From Phenylobacterium sp. (GTDB lineage: Bacteria > Pseudomonadota > Alphaproteobacteria > Caulobacterales > Caulobacteraceae), in contig NZ_JADCBG010000110.1 in the NCBI RefSeq assembly GCF_020253645.1, positions 33,300-97,299 on the forward strand: DNA of 64,000 nucleotides, given 5' to 3'. Under the pieces are notes generated by a model. That model ran no database searches, was not told where the DNA came from, and saw nothing but the letters and a program-made list of their open reading frames with translations. A program made the translations under genes and the position numbers. Shown here one piece after another: positions 22,578 to 31,262 of the stretch. How positions within the stretch are numbered: position 1 is the first letter of the stretch; every line of letters begins with the position of its first letter.

Positions 22578-23138
22578 ATGTCTGCTGCCAACGCGCCTAG
22601 GCGCCGTCCGGAAGTCACTCGCGCCGCCCTCCTCGAAGCGGCTTGGCTTGAGTTTGAGAGTCCCGGCTACGACGCCACCAACACCAACCGGATCGCAGCG
22701 CGCGCCGGGTTTACGCCGCAGACCTTCTACCGCCACTTCCGGGACAAGCCGGCCATCTTCCTCGGGGTCTACCTGCGCTGGGCCGAATCCGAGCTCGACC
22801 TACTGGCGGGGGTGCAGGATCCCACAGAGGCTGCGAAGATGCTGATCGCCAGCCACCGCGCGTCGCTGAACTTCCGCCGCGCCCTGAGGGTCCTGTCCCT
22901 GACGGACCCGGCCATGCGCGCCGCCCGGGCGGAGAGCCGGCGTCTCCAGATCGCCCGGCTTGCCGAGCGGCTTCCGAACAACTCCGACCGCAGCCTCGAT
23001 CGCCTCGCCGCCGAGCTTCTGACCCTGGAGCGTCTCGCCGACGCAAGCGCCGAGGGCGAGTTCGAAGACCTGGGGATTTCCGAAGAAGTCGCCACGGCCC
23101 GTCTGGCTGGCACGATCCTCCGGATCATCCAATCCTGA
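22578..23138 (+). CDS. TetR family transcriptional regulator
   Basis: 186 residues. The N-terminal HTH reads RAALLEAAWLEFESPGYDAT, then TNRIAARAGFTPQTFYRHFRDK, the TetR recognition-helix pattern (TxxTFYRHFxxK). The remaining alpha-helical ligand domain is not conserved, as expected. It is divergent from the exported hydrolase gene with a small inverted repeat between them. The ATG at 22578 begins a short Ala/Arg-rich lead before the HTH. Confidence 0.93.
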   Translation: MSAANAPRRRPEVTRAALLEAAWLEFESPGYDATNTNRIAARAGFTPQTFYRHFRDKPAIFLGVYLRWAESELDLLAGVQDPTEAAKMLIASHRASLNFRRALRVLSLTDPAMRAARAESRRLQIARLAERLPNNSDRSLDRLAAELLTLERLADASAEGEFEDLGISEEVATARLAGTILRIIQS

Positions 23139-23181
23139 CCGACCCGTCGCCACCGTCCCGCCGGGCGCCTATGCTGGGCTG

Positions 23182-24321
23182 ATGAGTCGGGTTCAGGCGA
23201 GATCGGGGTTCCTGGAGTTTTTCGCGGGCGGCGGCATGGCGCGGCTGGGGCTTGGGCCGGGATGGTCCTGCCTGTTCGCCAATGACTTCGACCCGGTGAA
23301 GGGGGCCGCCTACCGCGCCAACTTCCCCGACGCCAAGGAGCACTTTTCCGACGCCGATGTCTGGAGCCTGACGGCGGCGGACCTGCCGGGGCCGGCGGCC
23401 CTGGCCTGGGCTTCCTCGCCCTGCCAGGACTTCAGCCTGGCCGGGGGGCGGGCGGGGCTGTCGGGGGGGCGTTCCTCGGCCTTCTTCGGTTTCTGGCGGC
23501 TGATGGAGGCCCTGGACGAGGCCGGGTGCGCCCCGCCCCTGATCGTAGTGGAGAATGTGGTGGGCCTGCTGACCTCCCGGGGCGGGGCGGACTTCGCGGC
23601 CCTCTGCGCGGCCCTGGCCGGGCGCGGATATCGGGTCGGGGCCATAGAGGCCGACGCCGCCTGCTTCACGCCCCAGTCGCGGCCGCGTCTCTTCGTCGTC
23701 GCATTCCGAGGCCAGGCGCCGGCGGCCCTTTCCACTGGCGGGCCCCTGGTCACCCCGGCTGTGGCCCGGGCCCGGGACCGGCTGGACGGCGCGGCGCGGG
23801 CGGCCTGGACCGACTGGTCGCCCCGGGCGCCGGCCGGGTGCAACATGCGGCTGGCGGACCTGCTGGAGCCGGACGATGCGGTCGCCTGGAATCCGCCGGA
23901 CCTGACCCGCCGCCTGCTCGCCATGATGTCGCCGGTGCAGGCGGCCCGGCTGGCCGCCCTAAGGGCGACCGGTGGCCGTCATGTCGGCGCCTTCTTCCGT
24001 CGCACCCGGCGCGAGGCCGGGCAAAGCGTCCAGAGGGCCGAGGCCCGGTTCGACGGCCTGGCGGGATGCCTGCGCACCCCGAGGGGCGGGTCTTCCCGCC
24101 AGTCGGTCATCGTCGTCGAGGACGGCGCCGTGCGCACCCGCCTGCTGACGCCCCGCGAAGCCGCCCGGCTGATGGGCCTGCCCGAGGCCTACGCCCTGCC
24201 GAAGGGCGTCTCTGCGGCCCTGCACGTGGCCGGCGACGGGGTCTGCGTCCCGGCGGTGCGCTGGCTGGCCGACGCCCTCCTGGAGCCCCTGCTGGACGTC
24301 CTGCCGCCCGGCCGGGTTTAG
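23182..24321 (+). CDS. DNA (cytosine-5) methyltransferase
   Basis: 379-residue C5 cytosine methyltransferase. Motif I appears as FLEFFAGGGMARLGLG, motif IV as SSPCQDFSLAG with the catalytic cysteine at about residue 80, motif VI as VVENVVGLL, and motif VIII as CFTPQSRPRLFVV. Near the C-terminus RLLTPREAARLMGLPE and VCVPAVRWLADALL match motifs IX-X. The target-recognition region is short, so specificity cannot be read. No restriction endonuclease is adjacent, but a Vsr-type mismatch endonuclease lies one gene downstream, which suggests a solitary Dcm-like enzyme with its own repair partner. Confidence 0.93.
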   Translation: MSRVQARSGFLEFFAGGGMARLGLGPGWSCLFANDFDPVKGAAYRANFPDAKEHFSDADVWSLTAADLPGPAALAWASSPCQDFSLAGGRAGLSGGRSSAFFGFWRLMEALDEAGCAPPLIVVENVVGLLTSRGGADFAALCAALAGRGYRVGAIEADAACFTPQSRPRLFVVAFRGQAPAALSTGGPLVTPAVARARDRLDGAARAAWTDWSPRAPAGCNMRLADLLEPDDAVAWNPPDLTRRLLAMMSPVQAARLAALRATGGRHVGAFFRRTRREAGQSVQRAEARFDGLAGCLRTPRGGSSRQSVIVVEDGAVRTRLLTPREAARLMGLPEAYALPKGVSAALHVAGDGVCVPAVRWLADALLEPLLDVLPPGRV

Positions 24322-24408
24322 AAATCCTGCTCGCCCTGCGCGAAAACCCGCCTTCCCAAAGCTGCGCGGGCGCCTAAGGTCGTCCGCTCATGTCCCGGAG
24401 ACTTCGCC

Positions 24409-25389
24409 ATGGCTGAATCCGCCTACGACGCCGCCCGCTACCGCCGCGCCGGCCGCGGGAAGGTCTATGAGTCCATCGTCGATACCATCGGCGACACCCC
24501 CCTCGTGGCCCTGCCCAACCTGACCCGGGCGCTGAAGCCCAAGGGGCGGGTGCTGGCCAAGCTGGAGTTCTTCAACCCCATCGCCTCGGTGAAGGACCGG
24601 ATCGGGGTCTCGATGATCGAGAGCCTGGAGGCCCAGGGGCTGCTGAAGCCCGGCGCCACCCTGGTGGAGCCCACCAGCGGCAACACCGGCATCGCCCTCG
24701 CCTTCGTGGCCGCCGCCAAGGGCTACAAGCTCATCCTCTGCATGCCGGAGAGCATGTCCATCGAGCGCCGCAAGATGCTGGTCCTGCTGGGCGCCCAGCT
24801 GGAGCTGACCCCGGCCGAGCGCGGCATGGCCGGCGCCGTGGCCCGGGCCAAGGAGCTGGTCGAGGCGACCCCGGGCGCGGTGATGCCCCAGCAGTTCGAC
24901 ACCCCCGCCAACCCCCTGATCCACCGGGTCTCCACCGCAGAGGAGATCTGGAACGACACGGACGGGGCGGTGGACGCGGTGGTCTCCGGCGTCGGTACGG
25001 GCGGCACCATCACCGGCGTGGGCCAGGTGCTGAAGGCCCGCAAGCCCGGCCTGAAGATGGTGGCGGTGGAGCCGGCGGCCTCGCCGGTCCTGTCCGGCGG
25101 CGCCCCGGCCCCGCACAAGATCCAGGGCATTGGCGCGGGCTTCGTGCCCTCCATCCTGGACCGGGGCGTCATCGACGAGATCGTCCAGGTCTCCAACGAG
25201 GACAGCTTCGCCATGGCCCGGCGCGTGGCGCGGGAAGAGGGGATCCCGGTGGGCATCTCCTCCGGCGCGGCCCTGACGGCGGCCTTCAACCTGGCCGAGC
25301 GGGACGACTACGCCGGCAAGACGATCGTCGCCATCATCCCCTCCTTTGCCGAACGCTATCTTTCCACGGCCCTGTTCGACGGCCTCTGA
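24409..25389 (+). CDS. cysK: cysteine synthase A (O-acetylserine sulfhydrylase)
   Basis: PLP enzyme making cysteine from O-acetylserine and sulfide. At 326 residues it has normal length. The PLP lysine lies in [17 protein letters not shown], the substrate loop is [12 protein letters not shown], the phosphate loop GTGGTITG, and SSGAA occurs near the C-terminus. The start ATG at 24409 follows GGAG. It stands between the cytosine methyltransferase and the vsr gene on the same strand, only 4 bases before vsr. The extended N-terminus ([20 protein letters not shown]) is somewhat longer than in the E. coli enzyme. Confidence 0.95.
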   Translation: MAESAYDAARYRRAGRGKVYESIVDTIGDTPLVALPNLTRALKPKGRVLAKLEFFNPIASVKDRIGVSMIESLEAQGLLKPGATLVEPTSGNTGIALAFVAAAKGYKLILCMPESMSIERRKMLVLLGAQLELTPAERGMAGAVARAKELVEATPGAVMPQQFDTPANPLIHRVSTAEEIWNDTDGAVDAVVSGVGTGGTITGVGQVLKARKPGLKMVAVEPAASPVLSGGAPAPHKIQGIGAGFVPSILDRGVIDEIVQVSNEDSFAMARRVAREEGIPVGISSGAALTAAFNLAERDDYAGKTIVAIIPSFAERYLSTALFDGL

Positions 25390-25393
25390 GGCT

Positions 25394-25825
25394 GTGTCCG
25401 ACGTCTTCGACCCGCCGGTCCGCTCTGCGGTCATGCGGCGGGTCAAGGGGCGCGACACCGGGCCCGAGATGAAGGTGCGCCGCCTCCTGACCCGGCTGGG
25501 GGCGCGCTACCGCCTGCACCGGGCCGACCTGCCGGGCCGCCCCGACATCGTCCTGCCCGGGCGGCGGCTGGCCATCCTTGTCCACGGCTGCTTCTGGCAC
25601 GGCCATGACTGCCCGCGGGGAGGCCGGGTCCCGCAGGCGCGGCGGGACTACTGGACGGCCAAGGTCGCCGGCAACCGGGCGCGGGACGCGCGCAACTTCT
25701 CCGCCCTCGCTGGAGACGGCTGGCGGGTCGAGACGGTCTGGGAATGCGAGCTCAAGGCCCGGGCCCTGCCGGCCCTGGAGGCGAGGCTCACGGCGCTCCT
25801 GGCGGAGACGGCGCCTCGACCCTGA
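25394..25825 (+). CDS. vsr: very short patch repair endonuclease (Vsr-type)
   Basis: Endonuclease that nicks next to T:G mismatches arising from deaminated 5-methylcytosine. From GTG at 25394 it is 143 residues. Family motifs are RSAVMRRVKGRDTGPEMKVR, LPGRPDIVLPGRRLAILVHG with the catalytic aspartate, the zinc-site CFWHGHDC, and the C-terminal WRVETVWECEL. The start overlaps the end of cysK closely, and GAGG of its ribosome site includes the cysK stop. The 3' end overlaps the convergent osmC-like gene by 38 bases. Confidence 0.93.
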   Translation: MSDVFDPPVRSAVMRRVKGRDTGPEMKVRRLLTRLGARYRLHRADLPGRPDIVLPGRRLAILVHGCFWHGHDCPRGGRVPQARRDYWTAKVAGNRARDARNFSALAGDGWRVETVWECELKARALPALEARLTALLAETAPRP

Positions 25826-26264
25826 CCTGGCACCGGACGGAATTGGCGATGAAGCAGGCGGCGTGGCTGGCCTCGTGCAGGGCCTCCAGAGCGTCGTCGT
25901 CGGGTGCGGCGCCGACCCAGGCGATGTCCGGCCGCAGGACCACCTCGACCAGGCCCTTGCGGCCCGGGGCGACCTCGCCCATGCGGCCGCGGGCGGCGTC
26001 GACATAGCGGTCGATGACGAAGCCGGCCCGCCGCGCCACGTCCAGGAAGGTGAGCATATGACAGCTGGAGAGGGCCGCCACCAGCATCTCCTCGGGATCG
26101 ATCCCGGCGGGATCGGCCCAGCGGCCCACCACGGAGGGGGCGGCGGAGGCGAGGATTTCCGCGCCGCCGTCGAAGGCGATCCGGTGGGCGCGGCTGTAGC
26201 GGCCCTTCGGGAAGTCGGCGTCCGCGGCCAGGGTCCAGCTGACGAAGGCGTCGTGGTCGGCCAT
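25788..26264 (-). CDS. OsmC family peroxiredoxin-like protein
   Basis: 158-residue OsmC/Ohr superfamily protein, thiol-dependent peroxide reductases. Seen are the strand-rich N-terminus (VSWTLAADADFPKGRYSRAH), DPEEMLVAALSSCHMLTFL with the first reactive cysteine, and HEASHAACFIANSV with the second. Both catalytic cysteines are therefore present. It lies upstream of, and is convergent with, vsr, sharing 38 bases at the 3' ends. It is transcribed away from the acyl-CoA dehydrogenase gene end, 16 bases downstream of it, so it could share that transcript. Confidence 0.92.
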   Translation of the reverse strand: MADHDAFVSWTLAADADFPKGRYSRAHRIAFDGGAEILASAAPSVVGRWADPAGIDPEEMLVAALSSCHMLTFLDVARRAGFVIDRYVDAARGRMGEVAPGRKGLVEVVLRPDIAWVGAAPDDDALEALHEASHAACFIANSVRCQVRVEAPSPPGAP

Positions 26265-26280
26265 GGCGGGCCTCCTGTCC

Positions 26281-28068
26281 TCAGAAGGCCTCGGCCGGCA
26301 GGGCCATGACCGTCTCGGCGCCGGACTTCAGCCGCGCCAGGTGGACACCGGCCTCCGGCAGGACCCGGGCCAGGAAGAAGCGGCCGACGGCCAGCTTGGA
26401 GGTCCAGAAGGGATCGGTGTCGCCGGCGGCGATCCTGGCCTGGGCGGCCAGGGCCATCCGGGCCCACATCCAGGCCAGGGCGGTGAGGCCCACAAGGTGC
26501 AGGAAGTCATGGGAGCCGGCGGCGGCGTTGTCGGGATTGGACAGGCCGTTCTGCATGAGCCAGCCCACGCCGTCCTGGAGCTGGGCGCGGGCGCCGTCCA
26601 GGCCGTCGAGGAAGGGATCGGTGGCGGCGTCGCCCCGGGCGCCGGCGGAGAAGGCCTCCAGCTCGGCCAGCCAGGTCAGCATGGCGCGGCCGCCATTGGC
26701 CGGCAGCTTGCGGCCGACCAGGTCCAGGGCCTGAACCCCGTTGGTCCCCTCGTAGATCAGGGCGATGCGGACATCGCGCATGTACTGGCTGGCGGGGAAG
26801 TGCTCGGTGAAGCCCGAGCCGCCATGCACCTGCAGGGCGTCGGAGCAGACCTTCAGGCCCCGGTCGGTGAGGTAGGCCTTGACCACCGGGGTCATCAGGG
26901 CGGCGTAGTCCGAGGCCTTCTGGCGAACCGCCTCGTCGGGGTGGCCGTGGGCCAGGTCGCCCTGAAGGGCGGACCAGAAGAGGAAGGCGCGGCCGCCCTC
27001 GACAAGGGCCTTGCCCTCCATCAGCTGGCGGCGGACGTCGGGGTGGACGATGATCGGGTCGGCGGGGCCGGCGGGGTTCTGAGGCCCGGTCAGGGCCCGG
27101 CCCTGGAGCCGGTCGCGGGCGAAGTCGGTCGCCGCCTGGAGGGCCGCCTCGGCCTGGGCGATCCCCTGCAGGCCGACGCCGATCCGCGCCTCGTTCATCA
27201 TCACGAACATGAGGGCGAGGCCGCGGTTCTCCTCGCCCACCAGCCAGCCCACCGCCTCCTCGTGCCGCATGACGCAGGTGGCCGAGCCGTGGATGCCCAT
27301 CTTTTCCTCGAGGCCGTCGCACCAGACGCTGTTGCGCGCCCCGGGCTTGCCGTCGGCGTCCGGGATGAACTTGGGCACGATGAAGAGGGAGATGCCGCGC
27401 ACGCCCTCGGGCGCGCCCTCGATCCGGGCGAGGACCAGGTGGACGATGTTGTCCGCCATGTCGTGCTCGCCGCCGGAAATCCAGATCTTGGTCCCGGAGA
27501 TGCGGTAGGACCCGTCGGCCTGGGGGACGGCGCGGGTGCGCAGGAGTCCCAGGTCCGTGCCGCAGTGCGGCTCGGTCAGGTTCATGGTTCCGCACCATTC
27601 GCCCGAGGCCATCTTCGGCAGGTAGAGGGTCTTCTGGGCGTCGGAGCCGCCGTTCAGGATGGCCGAATAGGCCCCGTGGGTCAGGCCCGGATACATGGCG
27701 AAGGCCATGTTCGCCGAGGAGCTCATCTCGGAGAAGGACAGGTTGATGACGTGCGGCAGGCCCTGCCCGCCGAAGGCCGGGTCGGCGCCGATGGCCGGCC
27801 ATCCGCCCTCGACCATCTGGCGGTAGGCGGCGGCGAAGCCCGTCGGAGTCCGCACGGAGTGATCCTGAGACCAGGCGCAGCCTTCCTTGTCACCGACCGG
27901 GTTGAGGGGCGCCAGCACCTCCGAGGTGAAACGTCCCGCCTCCTGGAGAATCTGGGCGACGACTTCCGGCCCGGCCTCCGAGAAGCCGGGCAGGTCGGAA
28001 TAGGCGCCGATGTCGAGGACGTCATTCAGCAGGAAGGCGTGCTCGCGCACGGGCGGCCGGTAGGGCAT
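26281..28068 (-). CDS. acyl-CoA dehydrogenase, long C-terminal-domain type
   Basis: FAD enzyme of about 595 residues, longer than the usual 380. This matches the subfamily with an added C-terminal domain (DmdC / AcdB-like). The core is clear: GGWPAIGADPAFGGQGLP, MNLTEPHCGTDLGLLRTRA, GTKIWISGGEHDMADN, MGIHGSATCVM, and GGSGFTEHFPASQYMRDVRI with LIYEGTNGVQALDLVGRK. The C-terminal 120 residues contain GSHDFLHLVGLTALAWMW, typical of the extra domain. ATG at 28068 has GGAGA upstream. The MerR regulator starts just upstream on the same strand, so fatty-acyl or branched-chain substrate control is likely. Confidence 0.94.
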   Translation of the reverse strand: MPYRPPVREHAFLLNDVLDIGAYSDLPGFSEAGPEVVAQILQEAGRFTSEVLAPLNPVGDKEGCAWSQDHSVRTPTGFAAAYRQMVEGGWPAIGADPAFGGQGLPHVINLSFSEMSSSANMAFAMYPGLTHGAYSAILNGGSDAQKTLYLPKMASGEWCGTMNLTEPHCGTDLGLLRTRAVPQADGSYRISGTKIWISGGEHDMADNIVHLVLARIEGAPEGVRGISLFIVPKFIPDADGKPGARNSVWCDGLEEKMGIHGSATCVMRHEEAVGWLVGEENRGLALMFVMMNEARIGVGLQGIAQAEAALQAATDFARDRLQGRALTGPQNPAGPADPIIVHPDVRRQLMEGKALVEGGRAFLFWSALQGDLAHGHPDEAVRQKASDYAALMTPVVKAYLTDRGLKVCSDALQVHGGSGFTEHFPASQYMRDVRIALIYEGTNGVQALDLVGRKLPANGGRAMLTWLAELEAFSAGARGDAATDPFLDGLDGARAQLQDGVGWLMQNGLSNPDNAAAGSHDFLHLVGLTALAWMWARMALAAQARIAAGDTDPFWTSKLAVGRFFLARVLPEAGVHLARLKSGAETVMALPAEAF

Positions 28069-28108
28069 AGGCGGATCTCCGGGTCTCGGGCGTGTCGATT
28101 TTGGGGGA

Positions 28109-28582
28109 TCAGCCGGCCCGGCGCAATTCGCCGGGGCGGGCGCGGCGGGGACGGATGGCCTCCACCGGCTGTTCCAGAAGCTCGGGCCGGGTGCTGCGCA
28201 GGTGGTCCTCAAGGCGGGCGCAGGCCTCCTGGAGGACGTCCACGGCCATGTCGATGTCGCGACGCTGGGCCTCCAGGGCGCGGATTCTCTCGCGGAACTT
28301 CGCGAGGGAGATGGCGTTCTGCGTCGCTCCGCCGTCGCCGAGCTCGTAAAGGTCGAGGATCTCGCCGATCTCGGACAGGGCCAGGCCCACGCGCTTGCCG
28401 CGGAGGATGAGCTGGAGGCGCGCGCGGTCCTTGTAGGAATACACGCGGTTCATGCCGTCGCGCTCGGGGGAGAGGAGCCCCTTGTCCTCATAGAAGCGAA
28501 GGGCGCGGGGCGTGCAGCCGAACTCCTGGCAGAGCTGGCGGATGGTGAAGGATCGGGCGGGGCGGCGCAGTTCCGTGGGCAT
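28109..28582 (-). CDS. MerR family transcriptional regulator
   Basis: 157 residues. The MerR winged HTH occupies the N-terminus: FTIRQLCQEFGCTPRALRFY, then EDKGLLSPERDG and VYSYKDRARLQLILRGKRVG. A coiled-coil helix follows (RERIRALEAQRRDIDMAVDV), with no obvious metal-binding cysteine pair, which argues for an acyl-CoA or similar effector. In other proteobacteria MerR proteins of this form (LiuR-like) control acyl-CoA catabolism, and here the next gene downstream is an acyl-CoA dehydrogenase. A 5-bp inverted repeat lies in its promoter. Confidence 0.92.
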   Translation of the reverse strand: MPTELRRPARSFTIRQLCQEFGCTPRALRFYEDKGLLSPERDGMNRVYSYKDRARLQLILRGKRVGLALSEIGEILDLYELGDGGATQNAISLAKFRERIRALEAQRRDIDMAVDVLQEACARLEDHLRSTRPELLEQPVEAIRPRRARPGELRRAG

Positions 28583-28622
28583 GTGAAGACACTCCCTTTC
28601 AGAGACAATGGCTGACGCGGAG

Positions 28623-28637
28623 GTAAGTAGAGCTTAC
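28623..28637. promoter_or_regulatory. inverted repeat upstream of the MerR gene
   Basis: GTAAG (28623-28627) and CTTAC (28633-28637) are perfect inverted arms with a 5-base spacer, 40 bases upstream of the MerR start. On the reverse strand a -35-like TTGACG occupies 28648-28643, so the repeat sits just downstream of it, where MerR-type operators lie. A clear -10 box was not found. Confidence 0.45.
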
Positions 28638-28644
28638 GTGCGCG

Positions 28645-30165
28645 TCAAGTGCCCGACGGCGATTCCGGGCGCAACCTGCGCGGCGCCCTGGCGCCCGGCG
28701 CGGGCAGCTGGATCTCGAAGACGGCGCCGGCCGGCCCCGAGCCGGCGAGGATGAGTTCCCCGCCGTGCCCCTGGACGAGCTCCCGGGCGATGGCCAGGCC
28801 AAGGCCCGCGCCGTCGGCCCGGCCGGAGCCGGCGAAGGGCTGGAAGAGGCGTTCCCGGGCGCGCTCGGAGAGGCCGGGGCCATTGTCCGCCACGGTGATC
28901 ACGTCCGTCTCGCCGTCGCGCCGCCAGCTGGCCCGGACCACGCCGGACCGAGACGGGACGGTGGCCTCTATCGCCTCGCGGGCGTTGCGCATGAGGTTCA
29001 CCAGGATGCGGTGCAGCTGGTCCGGGTCGGCCAGAACCTGGACCCCGGGTTCGACCTCGCAGACGAACCGGACGCGTCGGTGATCGCTCTCCGGCCCGTC
29101 CGAGAGCCGGCCTTCCTCCGCGGCGGCCAGCAGGGCCTCGGCAAGCTCCACCGACGCCAGGGCGGGCGGGGCCTCCTGGGTCTTGCCATAGGCGAGCACC
29201 TCGGTGGCGAGCCGGACCGCGCGGTCCAGCGCCCGCTCCAGTCGGGGCAGGGCCTGGGCGACGCGGGGGTCTGGCACGGAGGCGAGACGCTCGGAGGCCA
29301 TCTGGGCGCTGGTCAGCATGTTGCGCAGGTCGTGATTGATCTTGGCCACCGCCTCGCCCAGGGCCGCCAGCCTCGCGCGGGAGGCCAGGGCGGTCCGCAG
29401 GTCGGCCTGCATCCGGTCGAGCTCGATCTCGGCCCTGCCGATCTCATCCCGCCGGCCGGAGGGGACCAGGTGGGCGGTGGGATCGTCCGGATCGGCCCGG
29501 AACCGCTCCATCGCCCGCGTGATCCGCTGCATGGGCCGGACGAGGAAGAAGTTCAGGGACAGGAAGACCAGGGCCCCGGCCAGACCCGCCACGAACAGGG
29601 TGGTGAAGACCAGCTGCCAGAGATAGGCCTTGAGCTCGCCCTTCAGGGGCGCGTGGGGGGCCACCACCTCGATGAACTCGGCCTCCTCGCGGAAGCGCGG
29701 CTCGGCGATCACCCGGACCGCGCGGTCGTCGCCCGCGCTCAGAGTCTGGAACGGCGCCAGGAGCCAGGAACTGACCGCCTGCTCCCGCAGGTCGACCAGA
29801 TAGGGCGCCTCGTCCCGGCGCGGTCCCTGCAGGACCAGTCGCCGGAGGCCCCGGGACTGGATGGCGACGGTCTCGACGCCGGCGCCGGCCAGAAGCTGGG
29901 CGGAAAGCTTCTCGGACACCACCCGGTCGGGCGCCACCTCCGTGGCCAGGGAGGCCAGCTCTGCGGCGCGGACGCGGTCGAGAAGCCAGTTGCGCTCGAA
30001 GGCCGCAAGGGACGGGGGCAGGATGAACACCCCCGCCAGGGCGATGAAGAGGGTGGTGAGCACGAGCAGGCGCGCAGACAGGCCGCCCGGCCAGAAGAGC
30101 CTGCGGCCGGTTCTACCCCATCCGGCCTTACCGGCGGCGGGTTCTGGCGCCTGCACCTCGGCCAT
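28645..30165 (-). CDS. sensor histidine kinase (orphan)
   Basis: About 506 residues. Two membrane helices (about 31-51 and 185-209) flank a roughly 130-residue periplasmic sensor. Then come a HAMP-like segment (VRPMQRITRAMERF, DEIGRAEIELDRMQ), the phospho-acceptor box EAVAKINHDLRNMLTS with histidine at about 278, the N-box LHRILVNLMRNAREAI, the G1 box VADNGPGL, F-box LFQPFAGSG and G2 GAGLGLAIARELV. ATG at 30165 follows GGAAGAG and is preferred to an upstream start at 30201. No response regulator is adjacent. The gene lies downstream of pyrD in the same direction, 50 bases away. Confidence 0.92.
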   Translation of the reverse strand: MAEVQAPEPAAGKAGWGRTGRRLFWPGGLSARLLVLTTLFIALAGVFILPPSLAAFERNWLLDRVRAAELASLATEVAPDRVVSEKLSAQLLAGAGVETVAIQSRGLRRLVLQGPRRDEAPYLVDLREQAVSSWLLAPFQTLSAGDDRAVRVIAEPRFREEAEFIEVVAPHAPLKGELKAYLWQLVFTTLFVAGLAGALVFLSLNFFLVRPMQRITRAMERFRADPDDPTAHLVPSGRRDEIGRAEIELDRMQADLRTALASRARLAALGEAVAKINHDLRNMLTSAQMASERLASVPDPRVAQALPRLERALDRAVRLATEVLAYGKTQEAPPALASVELAEALLAAAEEGRLSDGPESDHRRVRFVCEVEPGVQVLADPDQLHRILVNLMRNAREAIEATVPSRSGVVRASWRRDGETDVITVADNGPGLSERARERLFQPFAGSGRADGAGLGLAIARELVQGHGGELILAGSGPAGAVFEIQLPAPGARAPRRLRPESPSGT

Positions 30166-30215
30166 GGCTCTTCCAGTAGGGGAAAGCCGCCCGCCCGGCA
30201 ACGCGCAGGGCCGGA

Positions 30216-31262
30216 TCAGCGGGCGCCGACCGCCTCGGCGAGGGTTCGGAATCCGTCGGCGCGCAACCTGGAGGCGAGTTCCCTGCCGATGCGCACGGCG
30301 AGGCCCGGCCCTTCATAGACCAGGGCCGAGTAAAGCTGGACGGCCGAGGCGCCCGCCCGGATCCGGGCATAGGCGTCAGCCCCCGAGGCGATTCCGCCCG
30401 CGCCGATCAGGGGCAGGCGACCGGCGGAAGCGGCGCTGAACCGGCCCAGGACCGACTGGGCGAGGTCGCGCAGGGGCGCACCCGACAGGCCCCCCGTCTC
30501 ACCGGCCTGGGGCGAGCGCAGGTCCGGGCGGCTGATCGTGGTGTTGGCGACGATGATCCCGGAGATCCCGAAGGCCAGCACGGTCTCGACGACAGCCTCG
30601 ATCTCGGCGTCGTCCAGGTCGGGGGCGACCTTCAGGAAAAGGGGAACGGCGCCGGCGGCCGGCAGGGTGTCGCGGGCCTCGGCCGCCCTGCCCAGAAGCT
30701 CCTCGAGGGCCGCGCGGGTCTGCAGGGCGCGCAGGCCGGGCGTATTGGGCGAGGAGATGTTGAGCGTGAACCAGTCGGCCAGGCCCCACAGGCGCTTCAG
30801 CCCCGTGACATAGTCGCCCATGCGGTCGGCCGAGTCCTTGTTGGCCCCGATATTGGCGCCGACCGGACCGGGGCGTCCCGGTCGGGAGAGGCGGGCGGCG
30901 AAGGCGTCGAGCCCCTCATTGTTGAAGCCCATGCGGTTGATGACAGCCCGGTCCTCCGTCAGGCGGAACAGTCGCGGCCTCGGGTTCCCGGCCTGGGGCA
31001 GGGGGGTGACCGTACCGCACTCCACGAAGCCGAAGCCCGCCGCCAGCATGGGGCCGAAGACTTCCGCGTTCTTGTCGAAGCCGGCGGCGAGACCCACGGC
31101 GCTCTGCAGGGAGAGCCCTGCGACAGTGGTGGCCAGAATGGGATCCGGCCGGGGTGCGCGGGGCCCGAGCCCGAGGGCCAGGGCGCGGATGGTGAGGCGG
31201 TGGGCGTCTTCGGGGTCGAGGGTGCGAAGCGCAGAAGCGGCCAGGTCGTGAAGACCGCTCAT
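30216..31262 (-). CDS. pyrD: dihydroorotate dehydrogenase (quinone), class 2
   Basis: FMN enzyme of pyrimidine synthesis that passes electrons to the membrane quinone pool. At 348 residues it is class 2 length. Visible elements are the amphipathic N-terminus (DLAASALRTLDPEDAHRLTI), VGLAAGFDKNAEV, FGFVECGTVTPLPQAGNPRP, the active-site serine region FTLNISSPNTPGLR, and the FMN phosphate site LIGAGGIASGADAY. Its ATG overlaps the stop of the DUF952 gene (ATGA), so the two are translationally coupled. Confidence 0.97.
   Translation of the reverse strand: MSGLHDLAASALRTLDPEDAHRLTIRALALGLGPRAPRPDPILATTVAGLSLQSAVGLAAGFDKNAEVFGPMLAAGFGFVECGTVTPLPQAGNPRPRLFRLTEDRAVINRMGFNNEGLDAFAARLSRPGRPGPVGANIGANKDSADRMGDYVTGLKRLWGLADWFTLNISSPNTPGLRALQTRAALEELLGRAAEARDTLPAAGAVPLFLKVAPDLDDAEIEAVVETVLAFGISGIIVANTTISRPDLRSPQAGETGGLSGAPLRDLAQSVLGRFSAASAGRLPLIGAGGIASGADAYARIRAGASAVQLYSALVYEGPGLAVRIGRELASRLRADGFRTLAEAVGAR

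Noticed and set aside
23182..25825. Complete restriction-modification system
   Set aside because: No restriction endonuclease gene is present; the nuclease is of the mismatch-specific Vsr family.
26263..28410. A 715-codon forward-strand open frame across the acyl-CoA dehydrogenase
   Set aside because: Complementary to an unmistakable acyl-CoA dehydrogenase; composition is typical of antisense GC-rich frames.
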